From NCBI RefSeq assembly GCF_003815775.1, contig NZ_CP033926.1, positions 4,650,001 to 4,714,000 of the forward strand: a DNA stretch of 64,000 bases, given 5' to 3'. The DNA comes from Chryseobacterium joostei (GTDB lineage Bacteria > Bacteroidota > Bacteroidia > Flavobacteriales > Weeksellaceae). The position numbers were made by a program, and so were the translations under genes. Within the stretch, counting starts at the first letter, position 1. The number at the start of each line of letters is the position of its first letter. The notes under the pieces are model-generated. The model searched no databases, had not been told where the DNA came from, and was given only the letters and a program-made list of their open reading frames with translations. Positions 1 to 7,769 of this stretch are shown here, piece after piece.

Positions 1-108
1 ATAGTACAGGATTTTTTATTTAAAGCTGCCGATTAAAGTATCAATTCCCTTTTATTATTTTTGCTATCCAAACGTTTTAAATGGAATTGTATTACAGATT
101 GATAAAAC

Positions 109-133
109 AAAAAAGAGACCCCTGAGGCCTCTT
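109..133 (-). terminator. Terminator of grpE-dnaJ
   Basis: Just past the dnaJ stop, the minus strand folds into an imperfect hairpin with AAGAG/CTCTT outer arms and a CC/GG inner pairing. It is followed by a run of T. Its position fits the end of the grpE-dnaJ transcript. Confidence 0.6.
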
Positions 134-137
134 AATA

Positions 138-1259
138 TTAGTTGAATAAATCTTTTACTTTATCAAAAAAAGTTTTTTCCTTTCCGGATGGTTCTGCAAC
201 CATTTCTCCGCTGGACATCTGCTTTTCAAAGAAGTCTTTTTGCTCCTTATTAAGCTTCTGTGGTGTCCAGACATTGATATGAATGAACATGTCTCCTTTT
301 CCATAGCTATCGATGCTTGGAAGTCCTTTTCCGGCAAGTCTTAAGATCTTTCCGGATTGTGTTCCCGGATCAACAGTGATTTTCACTTTTCCGCCAACGG
401 TAGGAATCTCTTTTTTAGTTCCTAAAGCAGCTTCAGCAAATGAAATATAGAGTTCTTGGTGAAGATTATCGCCTTCTCTCTTGATTGTTTGATCTACTTC
501 CTCTTCAATGATTACCAATAAATCACCTGGAGTTCCGCCAAATGGAGCATCATTTCCTTTTCCTCTTACATTAAGCTGGATTCCGTCTCTTGCTCCGGCA
601 GGAATATTAATCGTGATTTCCTCTTCATCTTTCACAAGCCCCTGTGCGTTAGCTCCTGCAGGAATTTTATCGGCAACTTTTCCGATTCCCTGGCAAGTAC
701 CACAGGTTGTTTGGGTTTGCATTTGACCGAACATGGTATTCATTACTTTAAGTTGAACACCAGATCCGTTACAGGTAGGGCAGGTTTTTGAAGTAGCACC
801 TTCCGCCATCTTCATTTTTTTAACCTTAATGGTTTTGTGAGTTCCGTTAACCATTTCCTCAAGGTTCAGCTTGATTCGGATTCTTAAATTAGAACCTCTT
901 ACCTGCTGGCGACCACCGCCGCCACCGCCACCGAATCCTCCGAAACCACCACCGAAAATATCTCCAAACTGACTGAAAATATCCTCCATGTTCATTCCGC
1001 CTCCGAAGCCTCCGCCTCCGAAACCTCCATTTCCTCCCATTCCGGCATGTCCGAACTGGTCATATCTGGCACGTTTCTGATCGTCGCTTAGTACTTCGTA
1101 AGCTTCAGCAGCTTCTTTGAATTTTTCCTCAGCCTCCTTATCTCCTGGATTTTTATCCGGGTGAAATTTGATGGCCATTTTTCGGTATGCTTTTTTTATT
1201 TCGTCGGCCGATGCAGATTTGCTGATCTCAAGAACCTCGTAATAATCTCTTTTTGACAT
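138..1259 (-). CDS. dnaJ: Molecular chaperone DnaJ (Hsp40)
   Basis: DnaJ is the cytoplasmic co-chaperone that delivers unfolded proteins to DnaK and stimulates its ATPase. The 373-residue product has a J domain (about residues 1-70) with the HPD motif at 33-35, a Gly/Phe-rich linker (about 72-122), a zinc-binding segment, and the C-terminal substrate-binding domains. The zinc segment is odd: only two CxxCxGxG motifs are present (CPTCNGSG and CGTCQGIG) instead of four. From spacing they match repeats 2 and 3 of E. coli DnaJ, so zinc centre II is kept and centre I (repeats 1 and 4) is gone. It lies 110 bp downstream of grpE on the same strand, so the two probably form a heat-shock operon. No CIRCE element was seen. 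Confidence 0.97.
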   Translation of the reverse strand: MSKRDYYEVLEISKSASADEIKKAYRKMAIKFHPDKNPGDKEAEEKFKEAAEAYEVLSDDQKRARYDQFGHAGMGGNGGFGGGGFGGGMNMEDIFSQFGDIFGGGFGGFGGGGGGGRQQVRGSNLRIRIKLNLEEMVNGTHKTIKVKKMKMAEGATSKTCPTCNGSGVQLKVMNTMFGQMQTQTTCGTCQGIGKVADKIPAGANAQGLVKDEEEITINIPAGARDGIQLNVRGKGNDAPFGGTPGDLLVIIEEEVDQTIKREGDNLHQELYISFAEAALGTKKEIPTVGGKVKITVDPGTQSGKILRLAGKGLPSIDSYGKGDMFIHINVWTPQKLNKEQKDFFEKQMSSGEMVAEPSGKEKTFFDKVKDLFN

Positions 1260-1369
1260 GACTTTCTATTCTATAATTGATGATCGATAAATGATAAAAG
1301 ATATTTAAAATTTAGTAATAAAAGTATAGCGGTCTATCCATTATCACTCATCATTTATCATTAATAATA

Positions 1370-1906
1370 TTAGTTTCCTGTTACTACTTTTGCAAAACGG
1401 ATTACCTTATCACTTAAAGTATATCCTGTTTCAATAACATCTACGATTTTCCCTTTTAGATCCTCCGATGGAGCAGGGATTTGAGTGATAGCTTCATGGA
1501 AATCTACGTTGAAACTGTCTCCAGCTCTAACTTCCATTGGTTTTAAGCCTTTTTCGGTAAGTTTATTCTTGAATTTTTGATAGATCAATTCTACGCCCTG
1601 CAGATCAGCTGGATTTCCGTTTTTAGCGATTTCCTTTAATGCTCTTTCGAAGTCATCCAAAACTCCTAACATAGAAACCATCATTTCCTGATTAGCAAAT
1701 TGGAAGAACTCCATTTTTTCCTTAGACGTTCTTTTTTTATAGTTTTCGAATTCAGCATACAATCTGATGTAACGGTCTTTCTCTTCTGCCAAAAGTTCCT
1801 CTGCAGATGGAGTAGCTGTCACATTGTCCTGAGACGCTGTGTCATTCTGAACATTGTTATCTTCCTGATTATTGATGCTTTCTTCGTTAATATCCTGATT
1901 TTCCAT
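1370..1906 (-). CDS. grpE: Nucleotide exchange factor GrpE
   Basis: GrpE is the dimeric factor that releases ADP from DnaK. The 178-residue product starts with an acidic, Asn/Gln-rich tail of about 40 residues, then a long coiled coil beginning near AEELLAEEKDRYIRLYAEFE. The C-terminal part carries the family pattern of a beta domain ending in DKVIRFAKVVTGN. It is the first gene of a grpE-dnaJ pair; dnaK is not in the window. The start is the ATG at 1904-1906, which leaves a normal acidic N-terminus. Function is secure from the family pattern and from the neighbour. Confidence 0.95.
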   Translation of the reverse strand: MENQDINEESINNQEDNNVQNDTASQDNVTATPSAEELLAEEKDRYIRLYAEFENYKKRTSKEKMEFFQFANQEMMVSMLGVLDDFERALKEIAKNGNPADLQGVELIYQKFKNKLTEKGLKPMEVRAGDSFNVDFHEAITQIPAPSEDLKGKIVDVIETGYTLSDKVIRFAKVVTGN

Positions 1907-2084
1907 AATTCAATATTTATTTACTCAATTGTTTGACAAAGACTCTGCCAAAGGAGAAAACAAGACATTAAGGCAGAAAAAGATCACTCATGCACATCGT
2001 AAATGATAATGAATTGTCAATAAGGATTAGAAATGATATCCTATCTAATGAGAAATTAGAGGTGAGGCATTAGAAATTAGAATT

Positions 2085-2150
2085 AATACTCTTAATCACA
2101 TAACTCTAAAACTCTCAAACGCTACAACTCTCCAACTCACTGATCCTCCA
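2085..2150. repeat. AACTCT-type degenerate short repeat
   Basis: The DNA between grpE and the Nramp gene holds a run of related heptamers (ACTCTAAA, ACTCTCAAA, ACTCTCC, ACTCAC). It has strong strand asymmetry and no coding potential. It looks like low-complexity intergenic DNA. Its function is unknown. Confidence 0.5.
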
Positions 2151-2160
2151 ATCCAAACTG

Positions 2161-3495
2161 TTATTCTCCTGTAAATGTCTGGTACAATAAGTAGAGATTT
2201 AAAACAATAATAATAATGGAAATGATCCATACACACACCTTAAGGAATGGCTTGTTGACAAATTCTCCCATTTTGGCTTTGTCATTGGTAAACATCACCA
2301 ACGGAACTACAGCAAAGCTTAGCTGCATAGATAGAATAACCTGGCTTAAAACCAATAATTCAGTAGTACCCTGCTCCCCGTAAAGAATAGCAACAATCAA
2401 GGCTGGAATGACTGCAATAAGCCTTGTGATGAGTCTTCGTAGCCAAGGTTTTAATTTGATATTCAAAAAGCCTTCCATAACGATCTGCCCTGCAAGAGTT
2501 CCGGTAAGCGTTGAGTTTTGCCCCGAAGCCAATAAGGCAATAGCAAACGCAATACTTGCCATGGAAGCCCCTAAAATAGGAGTCAGCATTTTATAAGCGT
2601 CATGAATATCGGCAACATGTTCATTTCCTGTGGTATGAAAAGTTGCTGCTGCAAGGATTAAAATGGCTGCATTGATAAAGAAAGCAAGCATCAAAGAAAC
2701 TGTACTGTCTAATGTTGCGAACTTTATAGCTTCCTTTTTTCCTTCTCTGTCGCGGGTATAATCCCTTGTTTGTACAATACTGCTGTGGAGGTATAAATTG
2801 TGAGGCATCACAGTAGCCCCTAAAATCCCAATGGCGATATAAAGCATTGCAGGATTCTGAATAATTTCTTTTTGTGGAACCAATCCGCCCAGAATTTCAT
2901 TAAAGGCCGGTTGAGAGATCACAATCTCATATACAAAGCAGGCGAGGATAATAAAGATAAGTCCGCCTACTATACTTTCTATCCATCGAAATCCTTTTGC
3001 CTGAAGTAAAAGAATAATCAGGACATCTACAGTAGTAATCACAATTCCCCAGGTTAGCGGAATATGGAACAGCAAATTAAGGGCAATTGCCGAACCAATG
3101 ACTTCGGCGAGATCACAGGCGGCAATGGCTATTTCACAGAATATCCAAAGAATAAAGTTGGTGGTAGGGCTGAAGTGGTCTCTGCAAGCCTGTGCAAGAT
3201 CTCTTTCTGCAACAACTCCTAATTTAACGGATAAATGTTGCAATACCATTGCAAAAATGTTGGAAATAAGAATCACCGAAAGCAATGTGTAGCCAAATTG
3301 CGCTCCTCCTGCAATATCTGTAGCCCAGTTTCCAGGGTCCATATATCCCACTGCTATCATAAGTCCAGGTCCTGCAAAAGCAAGATATTTCCTCCAAAAA
3401 CTTGCATTTTTAGGGACTTTAATGGAAGAATAAACTTCTGATAAAGAGTGAGATGTTTTATCTTTACGCCAAGCGCTTTTTAAATTGAAATTCAT
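2161..3495 (-). CDS. mntH: Nramp-family divalent metal (Mn2+/Fe2+) transporter
   Basis: This is a proton-coupled importer of Mn2+ and related divalent metals in the inner membrane. The 444-residue product has the Nramp metal-binding DPGN motif in TM1 (residues 53-56) and the MPH motif in TM6 (230-232), with about 11 hydrophobic segments. This matches bacterial MntH in length and layout. It is preceded by a clear flavobacterial promoter (TTTG, 18-nt spacer, TAAATTTG). A short inverted repeat TTAG-N6-CTAA lies between the promoter and the ATG, where a metal-dependent DtxR/MntR-type repressor could bind. No such regulator gene is in the window. The choice of Mn over Fe as substrate is inferred from the family. 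Confidence 0.92.
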   Translation of the reverse strand: MNFNLKSAWRKDKTSHSLSEVYSSIKVPKNASFWRKYLAFAGPGLMIAVGYMDPGNWATDIAGGAQFGYTLLSVILISNIFAMVLQHLSVKLGVVAERDLAQACRDHFSPTTNFILWIFCEIAIAACDLAEVIGSAIALNLLFHIPLTWGIVITTVDVLIILLLQAKGFRWIESIVGGLIFIILACFVYEIVISQPAFNEILGGLVPQKEIIQNPAMLYIAIGILGATVMPHNLYLHSSIVQTRDYTRDREGKKEAIKFATLDSTVSLMLAFFINAAILILAAATFHTTGNEHVADIHDAYKMLTPILGASMASIAFAIALLASGQNSTLTGTLAGQIVMEGFLNIKLKPWLRRLITRLIAVIPALIVAILYGEQGTTELLVLSQVILSMQLSFAVVPLVMFTNDKAKMGEFVNKPFLKVCVWIISIIIIVLNLYLLYQTFTGE

Positions 3496-3500
3496 AAATG

Positions 3501-3514
3501 TTAGAAATGACTAA
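3501..3514 (-). promoter_or_regulatory. Possible metal-repressor operator of mntH
   Basis: The inverted repeat TTAG-AAATGA-CTAA sits between the -7 box and the mntH start codon. DtxR/MntR-type operators often contain TTAG/CTAA half sites. The arms are only 4 bp, so this is a suggestion. Confidence 0.3.
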
Positions 3515-3544
3515 CAAATTTAATTAAATAAATGTAAACACAAA
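3515..3544 (-). promoter_or_regulatory. Promoter of mntH
   Basis: Read on the minus strand this is TTTG, an 18-nt spacer, then TAAATTTG. That is an exact match to the Bacteroidetes primary sigma consensus (TTTG, 17-23 nt, TAnnTTTG), placed about 20 bp upstream of the ATG. Confidence 0.7.
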
Positions 3545-3556
3545 AATTAGGGAAAG

Positions 3557-3584
3557 AAAAAATCCCGGAAATGACTTTCCGGGA
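3557..3584 (-). terminator. Terminator of the DUF937-OmpA gene
   Basis: A perfect 9-bp stem (TCCCGGAAA/TTTCCGGGA) with a 4-nt loop is followed on the minus strand by six T. It separates the OmpA-family gene from mntH. Confidence 0.85.
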
Positions 3585-3608
3585 CTTAATTTTTATTGAT
3601 TCTAAAGA

Positions 3609-4937
3609 TTATTTTGCAAATCTTACAGACATTTTTCTGTCAGCAGCTCTTTCTGCATCAGTAGCTTTTGCATCTACTGTAGCAAATTTACTTCCGTACC
3701 CTTCAGCTCCAAGCACTTGACCTCCAACTCCTGCTTTTGCTAAAGCAGCTTTGATATAATCAGCTCTTGCCTGAGATAGTTTTACATTAGAAGCTTCATT
3801 TCCTGTTTTATCAGTATAACCACCGATTTTAACTTTTGAATCAGGGAAAGCTTTAAGGATAGCCACTAAGTTATCCAATTGTCCTTGTGATCCTGCCTCT
3901 AATTCTGTAGAACTTCCCATTTTGAAGTTAACATGGTCAAAATCATACCATTTGTCTTTCAATGCTGAATCATCAGCAGCACTCTTGTATCCGCCAGATT
4001 TCAGGAATCCAATCATTTGGTCTTCCATTCCTCCTTTGTAACCTTTTAACATGACACCGTTAAGGTCAATGTTTTCATCAGTTTTAGCTGCTGGTGTTGC
4101 AGTGGTAGCCGGTGTAGATGCAGCAGATGCTGTATCTGTAGACGTTCCTGTAGAATCTGTGGAAGAAGCCATCGTAGTGGTGGTCTGTTTTTTCTCACAT
4201 TGCTTCCATAGGAAATATCCGGCTGCAATTAATAATAAAAGCGGAAGCAACCATTTCCAGATTGAACCTCCGCCTTGATTATTATTATTGTTATTATTAA
4301 ATTGCTCTCTTATTTCTCTTGCTCCCTCGTTAACATTTTCTCTGGCTGTAGCAACACCTTCAGCGATGTTATCCTTAGCAGTAGATGTTACTGAAGAAAC
4401 TGTTTCTTTAGCCTGACCAAACCAATTTTCAGCTCCTAATCCAAAAGAAGCCAAAGAAAGACCTGCCGGCAATAAAGAAGAAATAATGCCTTTCTGATCA
4501 TTCAGTAAGCTGGAAATACCCGAAGCACCCAAATTATTGTCTGCTGCGTATTTACCGACAGTGCCTACTGTAGCCCCGGTAACCAGATTTAGTAAAGAAC
4601 CTGCAGAATTGTTGCTGATTCCTGAAAAACTGGCAATAGAATTTACTAATCCACCTACTTTATCCCCGAAAAGTGAAGATAACAAAGTAGTAATAATAGG
4701 ATTACTAGACGATCCGCCTAATAGATTTCCTAAAATTCCACTAGAAGAGGCTTTTGTAATAGCATCCACAACACCTGGGTTGTCTGCGTTATTGGCTAAT
4801 CCACCTACTACGGCAGGTAATAAGCCACCAATTGCTTTAGAAATACCGGATTCGCTTTCTCCAAACTGTGATGCAGCCTGTGAAACCAAAGCGGGACCTA
4901 ATTGTCCTTTAATTAAATCAATGACATTTAAAGACAT
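3609..4937 (-). CDS. DUF937-OmpA fusion envelope protein
   Basis: The 442-residue protein joins two domains around one membrane segment. Residues 1 to about 150 resemble DUF937: Ala/Gly/Leu-rich, with repeated GGLL and LLSSLFG patterns and no signal peptide. A stretch with amphipathic character and a run of Asn leads to one transmembrane helix near 227-243. A Ser/Thr/Ala-rich linker follows. Residues from about 340 form an OmpA C-terminal domain with the peptidoglycan-binding pattern (FPDSKVKIGGYTDKTGNEASN, then LSQARADYIKAAL). The topology suggests an inner-membrane anchor with the OmpA domain in the periplasm gripping peptidoglycan. The role of the DUF937 part is unknown. The gene is monocistronic, with its own terminator. 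Confidence 0.85.
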   Translation of the reverse strand: MSLNVIDLIKGQLGPALVSQAASQFGESESGISKAIGGLLPAVVGGLANNADNPGVVDAITKASSSGILGNLLGGSSSNPIITTLLSSLFGDKVGGLVNSIASFSGISNNSAGSLLNLVTGATVGTVGKYAADNNLGASGISSLLNDQKGIISSLLPAGLSLASFGLGAENWFGQAKETVSSVTSTAKDNIAEGVATARENVNEGAREIREQFNNNNNNNQGGGSIWKWLLPLLLLIAAGYFLWKQCEKKQTTTTMASSTDSTGTSTDTASAASTPATTATPAAKTDENIDLNGVMLKGYKGGMEDQMIGFLKSGGYKSAADDSALKDKWYDFDHVNFKMGSSTELEAGSQGQLDNLVAILKAFPDSKVKIGGYTDKTGNEASNVKLSQARADYIKAALAKAGVGGQVLGAEGYGSKFATVDAKATDAERAADRKMSVRFAK

Positions 4938-5018
4938 AATAAATTTTTTTAGATTAATGTTGTGATAAATTTAAACAAAAATCCGTCCAAATGTCATTTT
5001 TTTTTGAATATTTCTTTA

Positions 5019-5052
5019 AATTTTAACGATTTTTTTTTAAATCGTTAAAATT
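5019..5052. repeat. Perfect 14-bp inverted repeat after proS
   Basis: The arms AATTTTAACGATTT and AAATCGTTAAAATT are perfectly complementary around a 6-nt T loop. The element starts 1 bp after the proS stop codon. It lacks the T-run expected of a standard terminator on the minus strand. It may still end transcription or protect the 3' end. Confidence 0.6.
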
Positions 5053-5053
5053 G

Positions 5054-6529
5054 TTAATATGCTTTTGCGAATAACACACGTCTCTTAGAAGGTTTTCCTG
5101 AAATCAGCGAAATACCTTCTTCTATATCATCATCCAAAGGAATACATCTGATTGTAGCCTTGGTTTCGTCCTTAATTTGCTCTTCTTCTTCAGCAGTACC
5201 ATCCCAATGAGCGTAGATGAAACCTCCTTTTTCTTCTAAAATCTTTTTGAATTCTTCATAAGTATCAACTTTTGTAAGGTTGTCCTGTCTGAAATTCAGT
5301 GCTTTGTTGTAAAGATCTTCCTGAATAGTCTTTAATAACTCTTCAATATAAGTATCCAATCCATCGATAGAACGAACTTCCTTAGTAAGATTGTCTCTTC
5401 TTGCAATTTCAACAGATTTGTTTTCCAGATCTCTTGGTCCCATTGCAATTCTTACCGGTACACCTTTCAACTCGTACTCTGCAAACTTCCATCCGGGTTT
5501 GTTCTGTGTATCGTTGTCGAATTTCACAGAAATACCCTTAGCTTTTAGCTTAGCTTGAATATCCAAAGCAACTTCGCTAATCTGTTCCAATTGCTCTTCT
5601 CCTTTAAAGATAGGAACAATTACTACCTGAATAGGTGCCAAAGTTGGAGGCAATACCAATCCGAAGTCATCAGAGTGCGTCATGATTAAAGCTCCCATAA
5701 GACGGGTTGAAGTTCCCCATGAAGTGGCCCATGCATGTTCTATTTTTCCTTCCTTATTGGTGAATTTTACGTCAAATGCTTTAGCGAAATTCTGACCTAA
5801 GAAGTGAGAAGTTCCGGCCTGAAGTGCTTTTCCATCTTGCATTAATGCTTCGATGCAATAGGTTTCATCTGCTCCTGCAAATCTTTCAGAAGGTGTTTTC
5901 AATCCTTGAATAACAGGCATTGCCATAAAGTTTTCTGCAAAATCTGCATATACTTTGTTCATTTTTTCAGCTTCTTCTACAGCTTCGTCTTTTGTGGCGT
6001 GAGCAGTATGACCTTCCTGCCATAAGAATTCTGCTGTTCTAAGGAATAAACGGGTTCTCATTTCCCAACGTACAACATTTGCCCACTGGTTAATAAGTAT
6101 TGGTAAATCTCTGTAAGACTGGATCCAGTTTTTGTAGGTATTCCAGATAATTGCTTCTGAAGTAGGACGAACGATCAGTTCTTCTTCCAGCTTTGCATCT
6201 GGATCTACAATAAGTTTTGAAGGATTGTTTGGATCTGTTTTTAATCTGTAGTGAGTTACTACAGCACATTCTTTTGCAAAACCTTCTGCATTCTTTTCTT
6301 CAGCCTCAAATAAGCTCTTGGGCACAAAAAGCGGGAAGTATGCGTTCACGTGACCTGTCTCCTTGAATTTTCTATCCATTTCATCACGCATTTTTTCCCA
6401 GATTGCGTAGCCATATGGTTTGATTACCATACATCCACGTACTCCTGAATTTTCAGCTAAATCAGCTTTTACAACCAGCTCATTATACCATTTGCTGTAA
6501 TCTTCGCTTCTTGAGGTTAATTTTGCCAT
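5054..6529 (-). CDS. proS: Prolyl-tRNA synthetase, archaeal/eukaryotic type
   Basis: ProS charges tRNA-Pro with proline in the cytoplasm. The 491-residue length, the lack of an inserted editing domain and the C-terminus ending in KAY mark the short 'type 3' enzyme rather than the E. coli type. Class II synthetase motif 2 is visible ([20 protein letters not shown]), as is an anticodon-binding domain from about residue 300 ([12 protein letters not shown]). The start ATG at 6527-6529 gives [19 protein letters not shown], typical of the family. The gene diverges from the lipoprotein gene at 6673. The 143-bp divergent region holds a promoter-like TATATTTG box on the proS strand and a stable hairpin in the presumed leader. 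Confidence 0.95.
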   Translation of the reverse strand: MAKLTSRSEDYSKWYNELVVKADLAENSGVRGCMVIKPYGYAIWEKMRDEMDRKFKETGHVNAYFPLFVPKSLFEAEEKNAEGFAKECAVVTHYRLKTDPNNPSKLIVDPDAKLEEELIVRPTSEAIIWNTYKNWIQSYRDLPILINQWANVVRWEMRTRLFLRTAEFLWQEGHTAHATKDEAVEEAEKMNKVYADFAENFMAMPVIQGLKTPSERFAGADETYCIEALMQDGKALQAGTSHFLGQNFAKAFDVKFTNKEGKIEHAWATSWGTSTRLMGALIMTHSDDFGLVLPPTLAPIQVVIVPIFKGEEQLEQISEVALDIQAKLKAKGISVKFDNDTQNKPGWKFAEYELKGVPVRIAMGPRDLENKSVEIARRDNLTKEVRSIDGLDTYIEELLKTIQEDLYNKALNFRQDNLTKVDTYEEFKKILEEKGGFIYAHWDGTAEEEEQIKDETKATIRCIPLDDDIEEGISLISGKPSKRRVLFAKAY

Positions 6530-6578
6530 TATCTTTTAAAATTTTTTTAACTTTTGCACATTATTGTTATCTAAAAAT

Positions 6579-6603
6579 AAAAATCTATTTTTGATAGATT
6601 TTT
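6579..6603. promoter_or_regulatory. Hairpin in the presumed proS leader
   Basis: Arms AAAAATCTAT and ATAGATTTTT (10 bp, 5-nt loop) lie about 50 bp upstream of the proS ATG. On the minus strand a T-rich stretch follows. This is attenuator-like, but no T-box hallmark was recognised. Confidence 0.35.
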
Positions 6604-6604
6604 T

Positions 6605-6645
6605 AATCAGTATTTGGTACATTTTTGGTACTGATTGCAAATATA
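6605..6645 (-). promoter_or_regulatory. Putative proS promoter box and flanking repeats
   Basis: On the minus strand a TATATTTG box (6638-6645) matches TAnnTTTG. Next to it are an 8-bp inverted repeat (AATCAGTA/TACTGATT) and two direct copies of TTTGGTAC whose starts are 11 bp apart, about one helical turn. No good -33 TTTG was found. Confidence 0.4.
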
Positions 6646-6672
6646 ATTTAAATTAAAAATTTTTACGTTATC

Positions 6673-7737
6673 ATGAAAAGAAATATACATAAAAATTTGC
6701 TTGGTCTGCTAAAATCCAAAGGGGTCTTGGCAATATCAGGCGGGTTATTGCTTATGTCTTGTGGTGCTCAGATGGGAGGGTATAGCGAGACGGACGGGGT
6801 ATATTATGACCCTAATAAGGATACGCTGCCAGAAGGAGTTATCATTAATGGTAGCGAAAATAGAGTAGGCGAATATTATGACTACTATCAGGATTCCAAC
6901 GTGATTCAAAATGCACAGACGAATTCAAGAGAACAGCAGAATAAATATAACGAATGGAGTGGTACCAATGCCAATTGGACATCCAATGCTACAGACTCTG
7001 ATTGGGGAATGTATGCAGGTTCCCAAACTAATTACTATGATAATTCATGGGGGTGGGGATCTCCTTGGGGCTGGTACGGAGGCTATAGCCCATATTGGGG
7101 CTTTAACCGCGGCTGGGGCTGGGGTGGAAGCATGTCCTGGGGTTGGGGCGGATCATTCGGCTGGGGCTGGGGTGGCTCTATCGGATGGGGAAGTCCATAC
7201 TGGGGCTACGGATATTCTCCTTACTGGGGTGGTTACTATGATCCATTCTGGGGCGGATATTATGGTAACTCATGGGGTTACGGAGGAGGTTATAATAGAA
7301 TTTATATGAGAAGTGGTAATAGTGGAAGTGGTTCAGGTATGAGTAATGCTGTCTACAGAACAAATACTGCCAGAAATAATAATGGATTTAGAAATAGCTC
7401 TAGTGGTGGTTTCAGAAATCAGAATTCCGGTGGATTTAGAAACGAAAGCTCTGGTGGATTCAGAAATGGAAATTCTGGCGGATTTAGAAGCGGAAATTCA
7501 AATGGAGGTTTCAGAAATTCAGATTCAGGAGGATTCCGTAATTCGGCTCCTCAACAACAGCCAAGATATAACAATGGTGGTTTCAGATCAGGTGATTCCG
7601 GAGGCTTTAGAAACAATAATGGCGGATTTAATAATTCCAGTGGTGGTTTCAGATCCGGTGGTTCATCTGGCGGTGGAAGCTTTAGAGGTGGTTCATCCGG
7701 TGGAGGTGGTGGATTTAGATCCGGTGGCTTCAGATAA
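6673..7737 (+). CDS. Trp/Gly-rich GGFR-repeat lipoprotein
   Basis: I do not recognise a family with known function. The 354-residue product has a lipoprotein signal ending LLLMSC (Cys30). A moderately normal region with DPNKDTLPEG and Asn/Gln-rich stretches follows. Residues about 126-201 then hold 16 tryptophans in repeated WGWGG and SPYWG units. From about residue 236 to the end the chain is built of (S/N)GGFR(N/S) repeats, with 11 copies of GGFR, ending in FR. Such a chain should be largely disordered and sticky, and probably sits at the outer membrane. It is followed after 32 bp by an outer-membrane beta-barrel gene on the same strand, so the two are likely co-transcribed and may act together. 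Confidence 0.8.
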   Translation: MKRNIHKNLLGLLKSKGVLAISGGLLLMSCGAQMGGYSETDGVYYDPNKDTLPEGVIINGSENRVGEYYDYYQDSNVIQNAQTNSREQQNKYNEWSGTNANWTSNATDSDWGMYAGSQTNYYDNSWGWGSPWGWYGGYSPYWGFNRGWGWGGSMSWGWGGSFGWGWGGSIGWGSPYWGYGYSPYWGGYYDPFWGGYYGNSWGYGGGYNRIYMRSGNSGSGSGMSNAVYRTNTARNNNGFRNSSSGGFRNQNSGGFRNESSGGFRNGNSGGFRSGNSNGGFRNSDSGGFRNSAPQQQPRYNNGGFRSGDSGGFRNNNGGFNNSSGGFRSGGSSGGGSFRGGSSGGGGGFRSGGFR

Positions 7738-7769
7738 TATTCAACTTCATAAAAACTATTAAAAAAATA

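Noticed and set aside
6911..7762. Alternative long frames inside the Trp/Gly-rich gene
   Set aside because: They are products of the repeated low-complexity codons. Only the listed frame has a signal peptide and sensible repeats.
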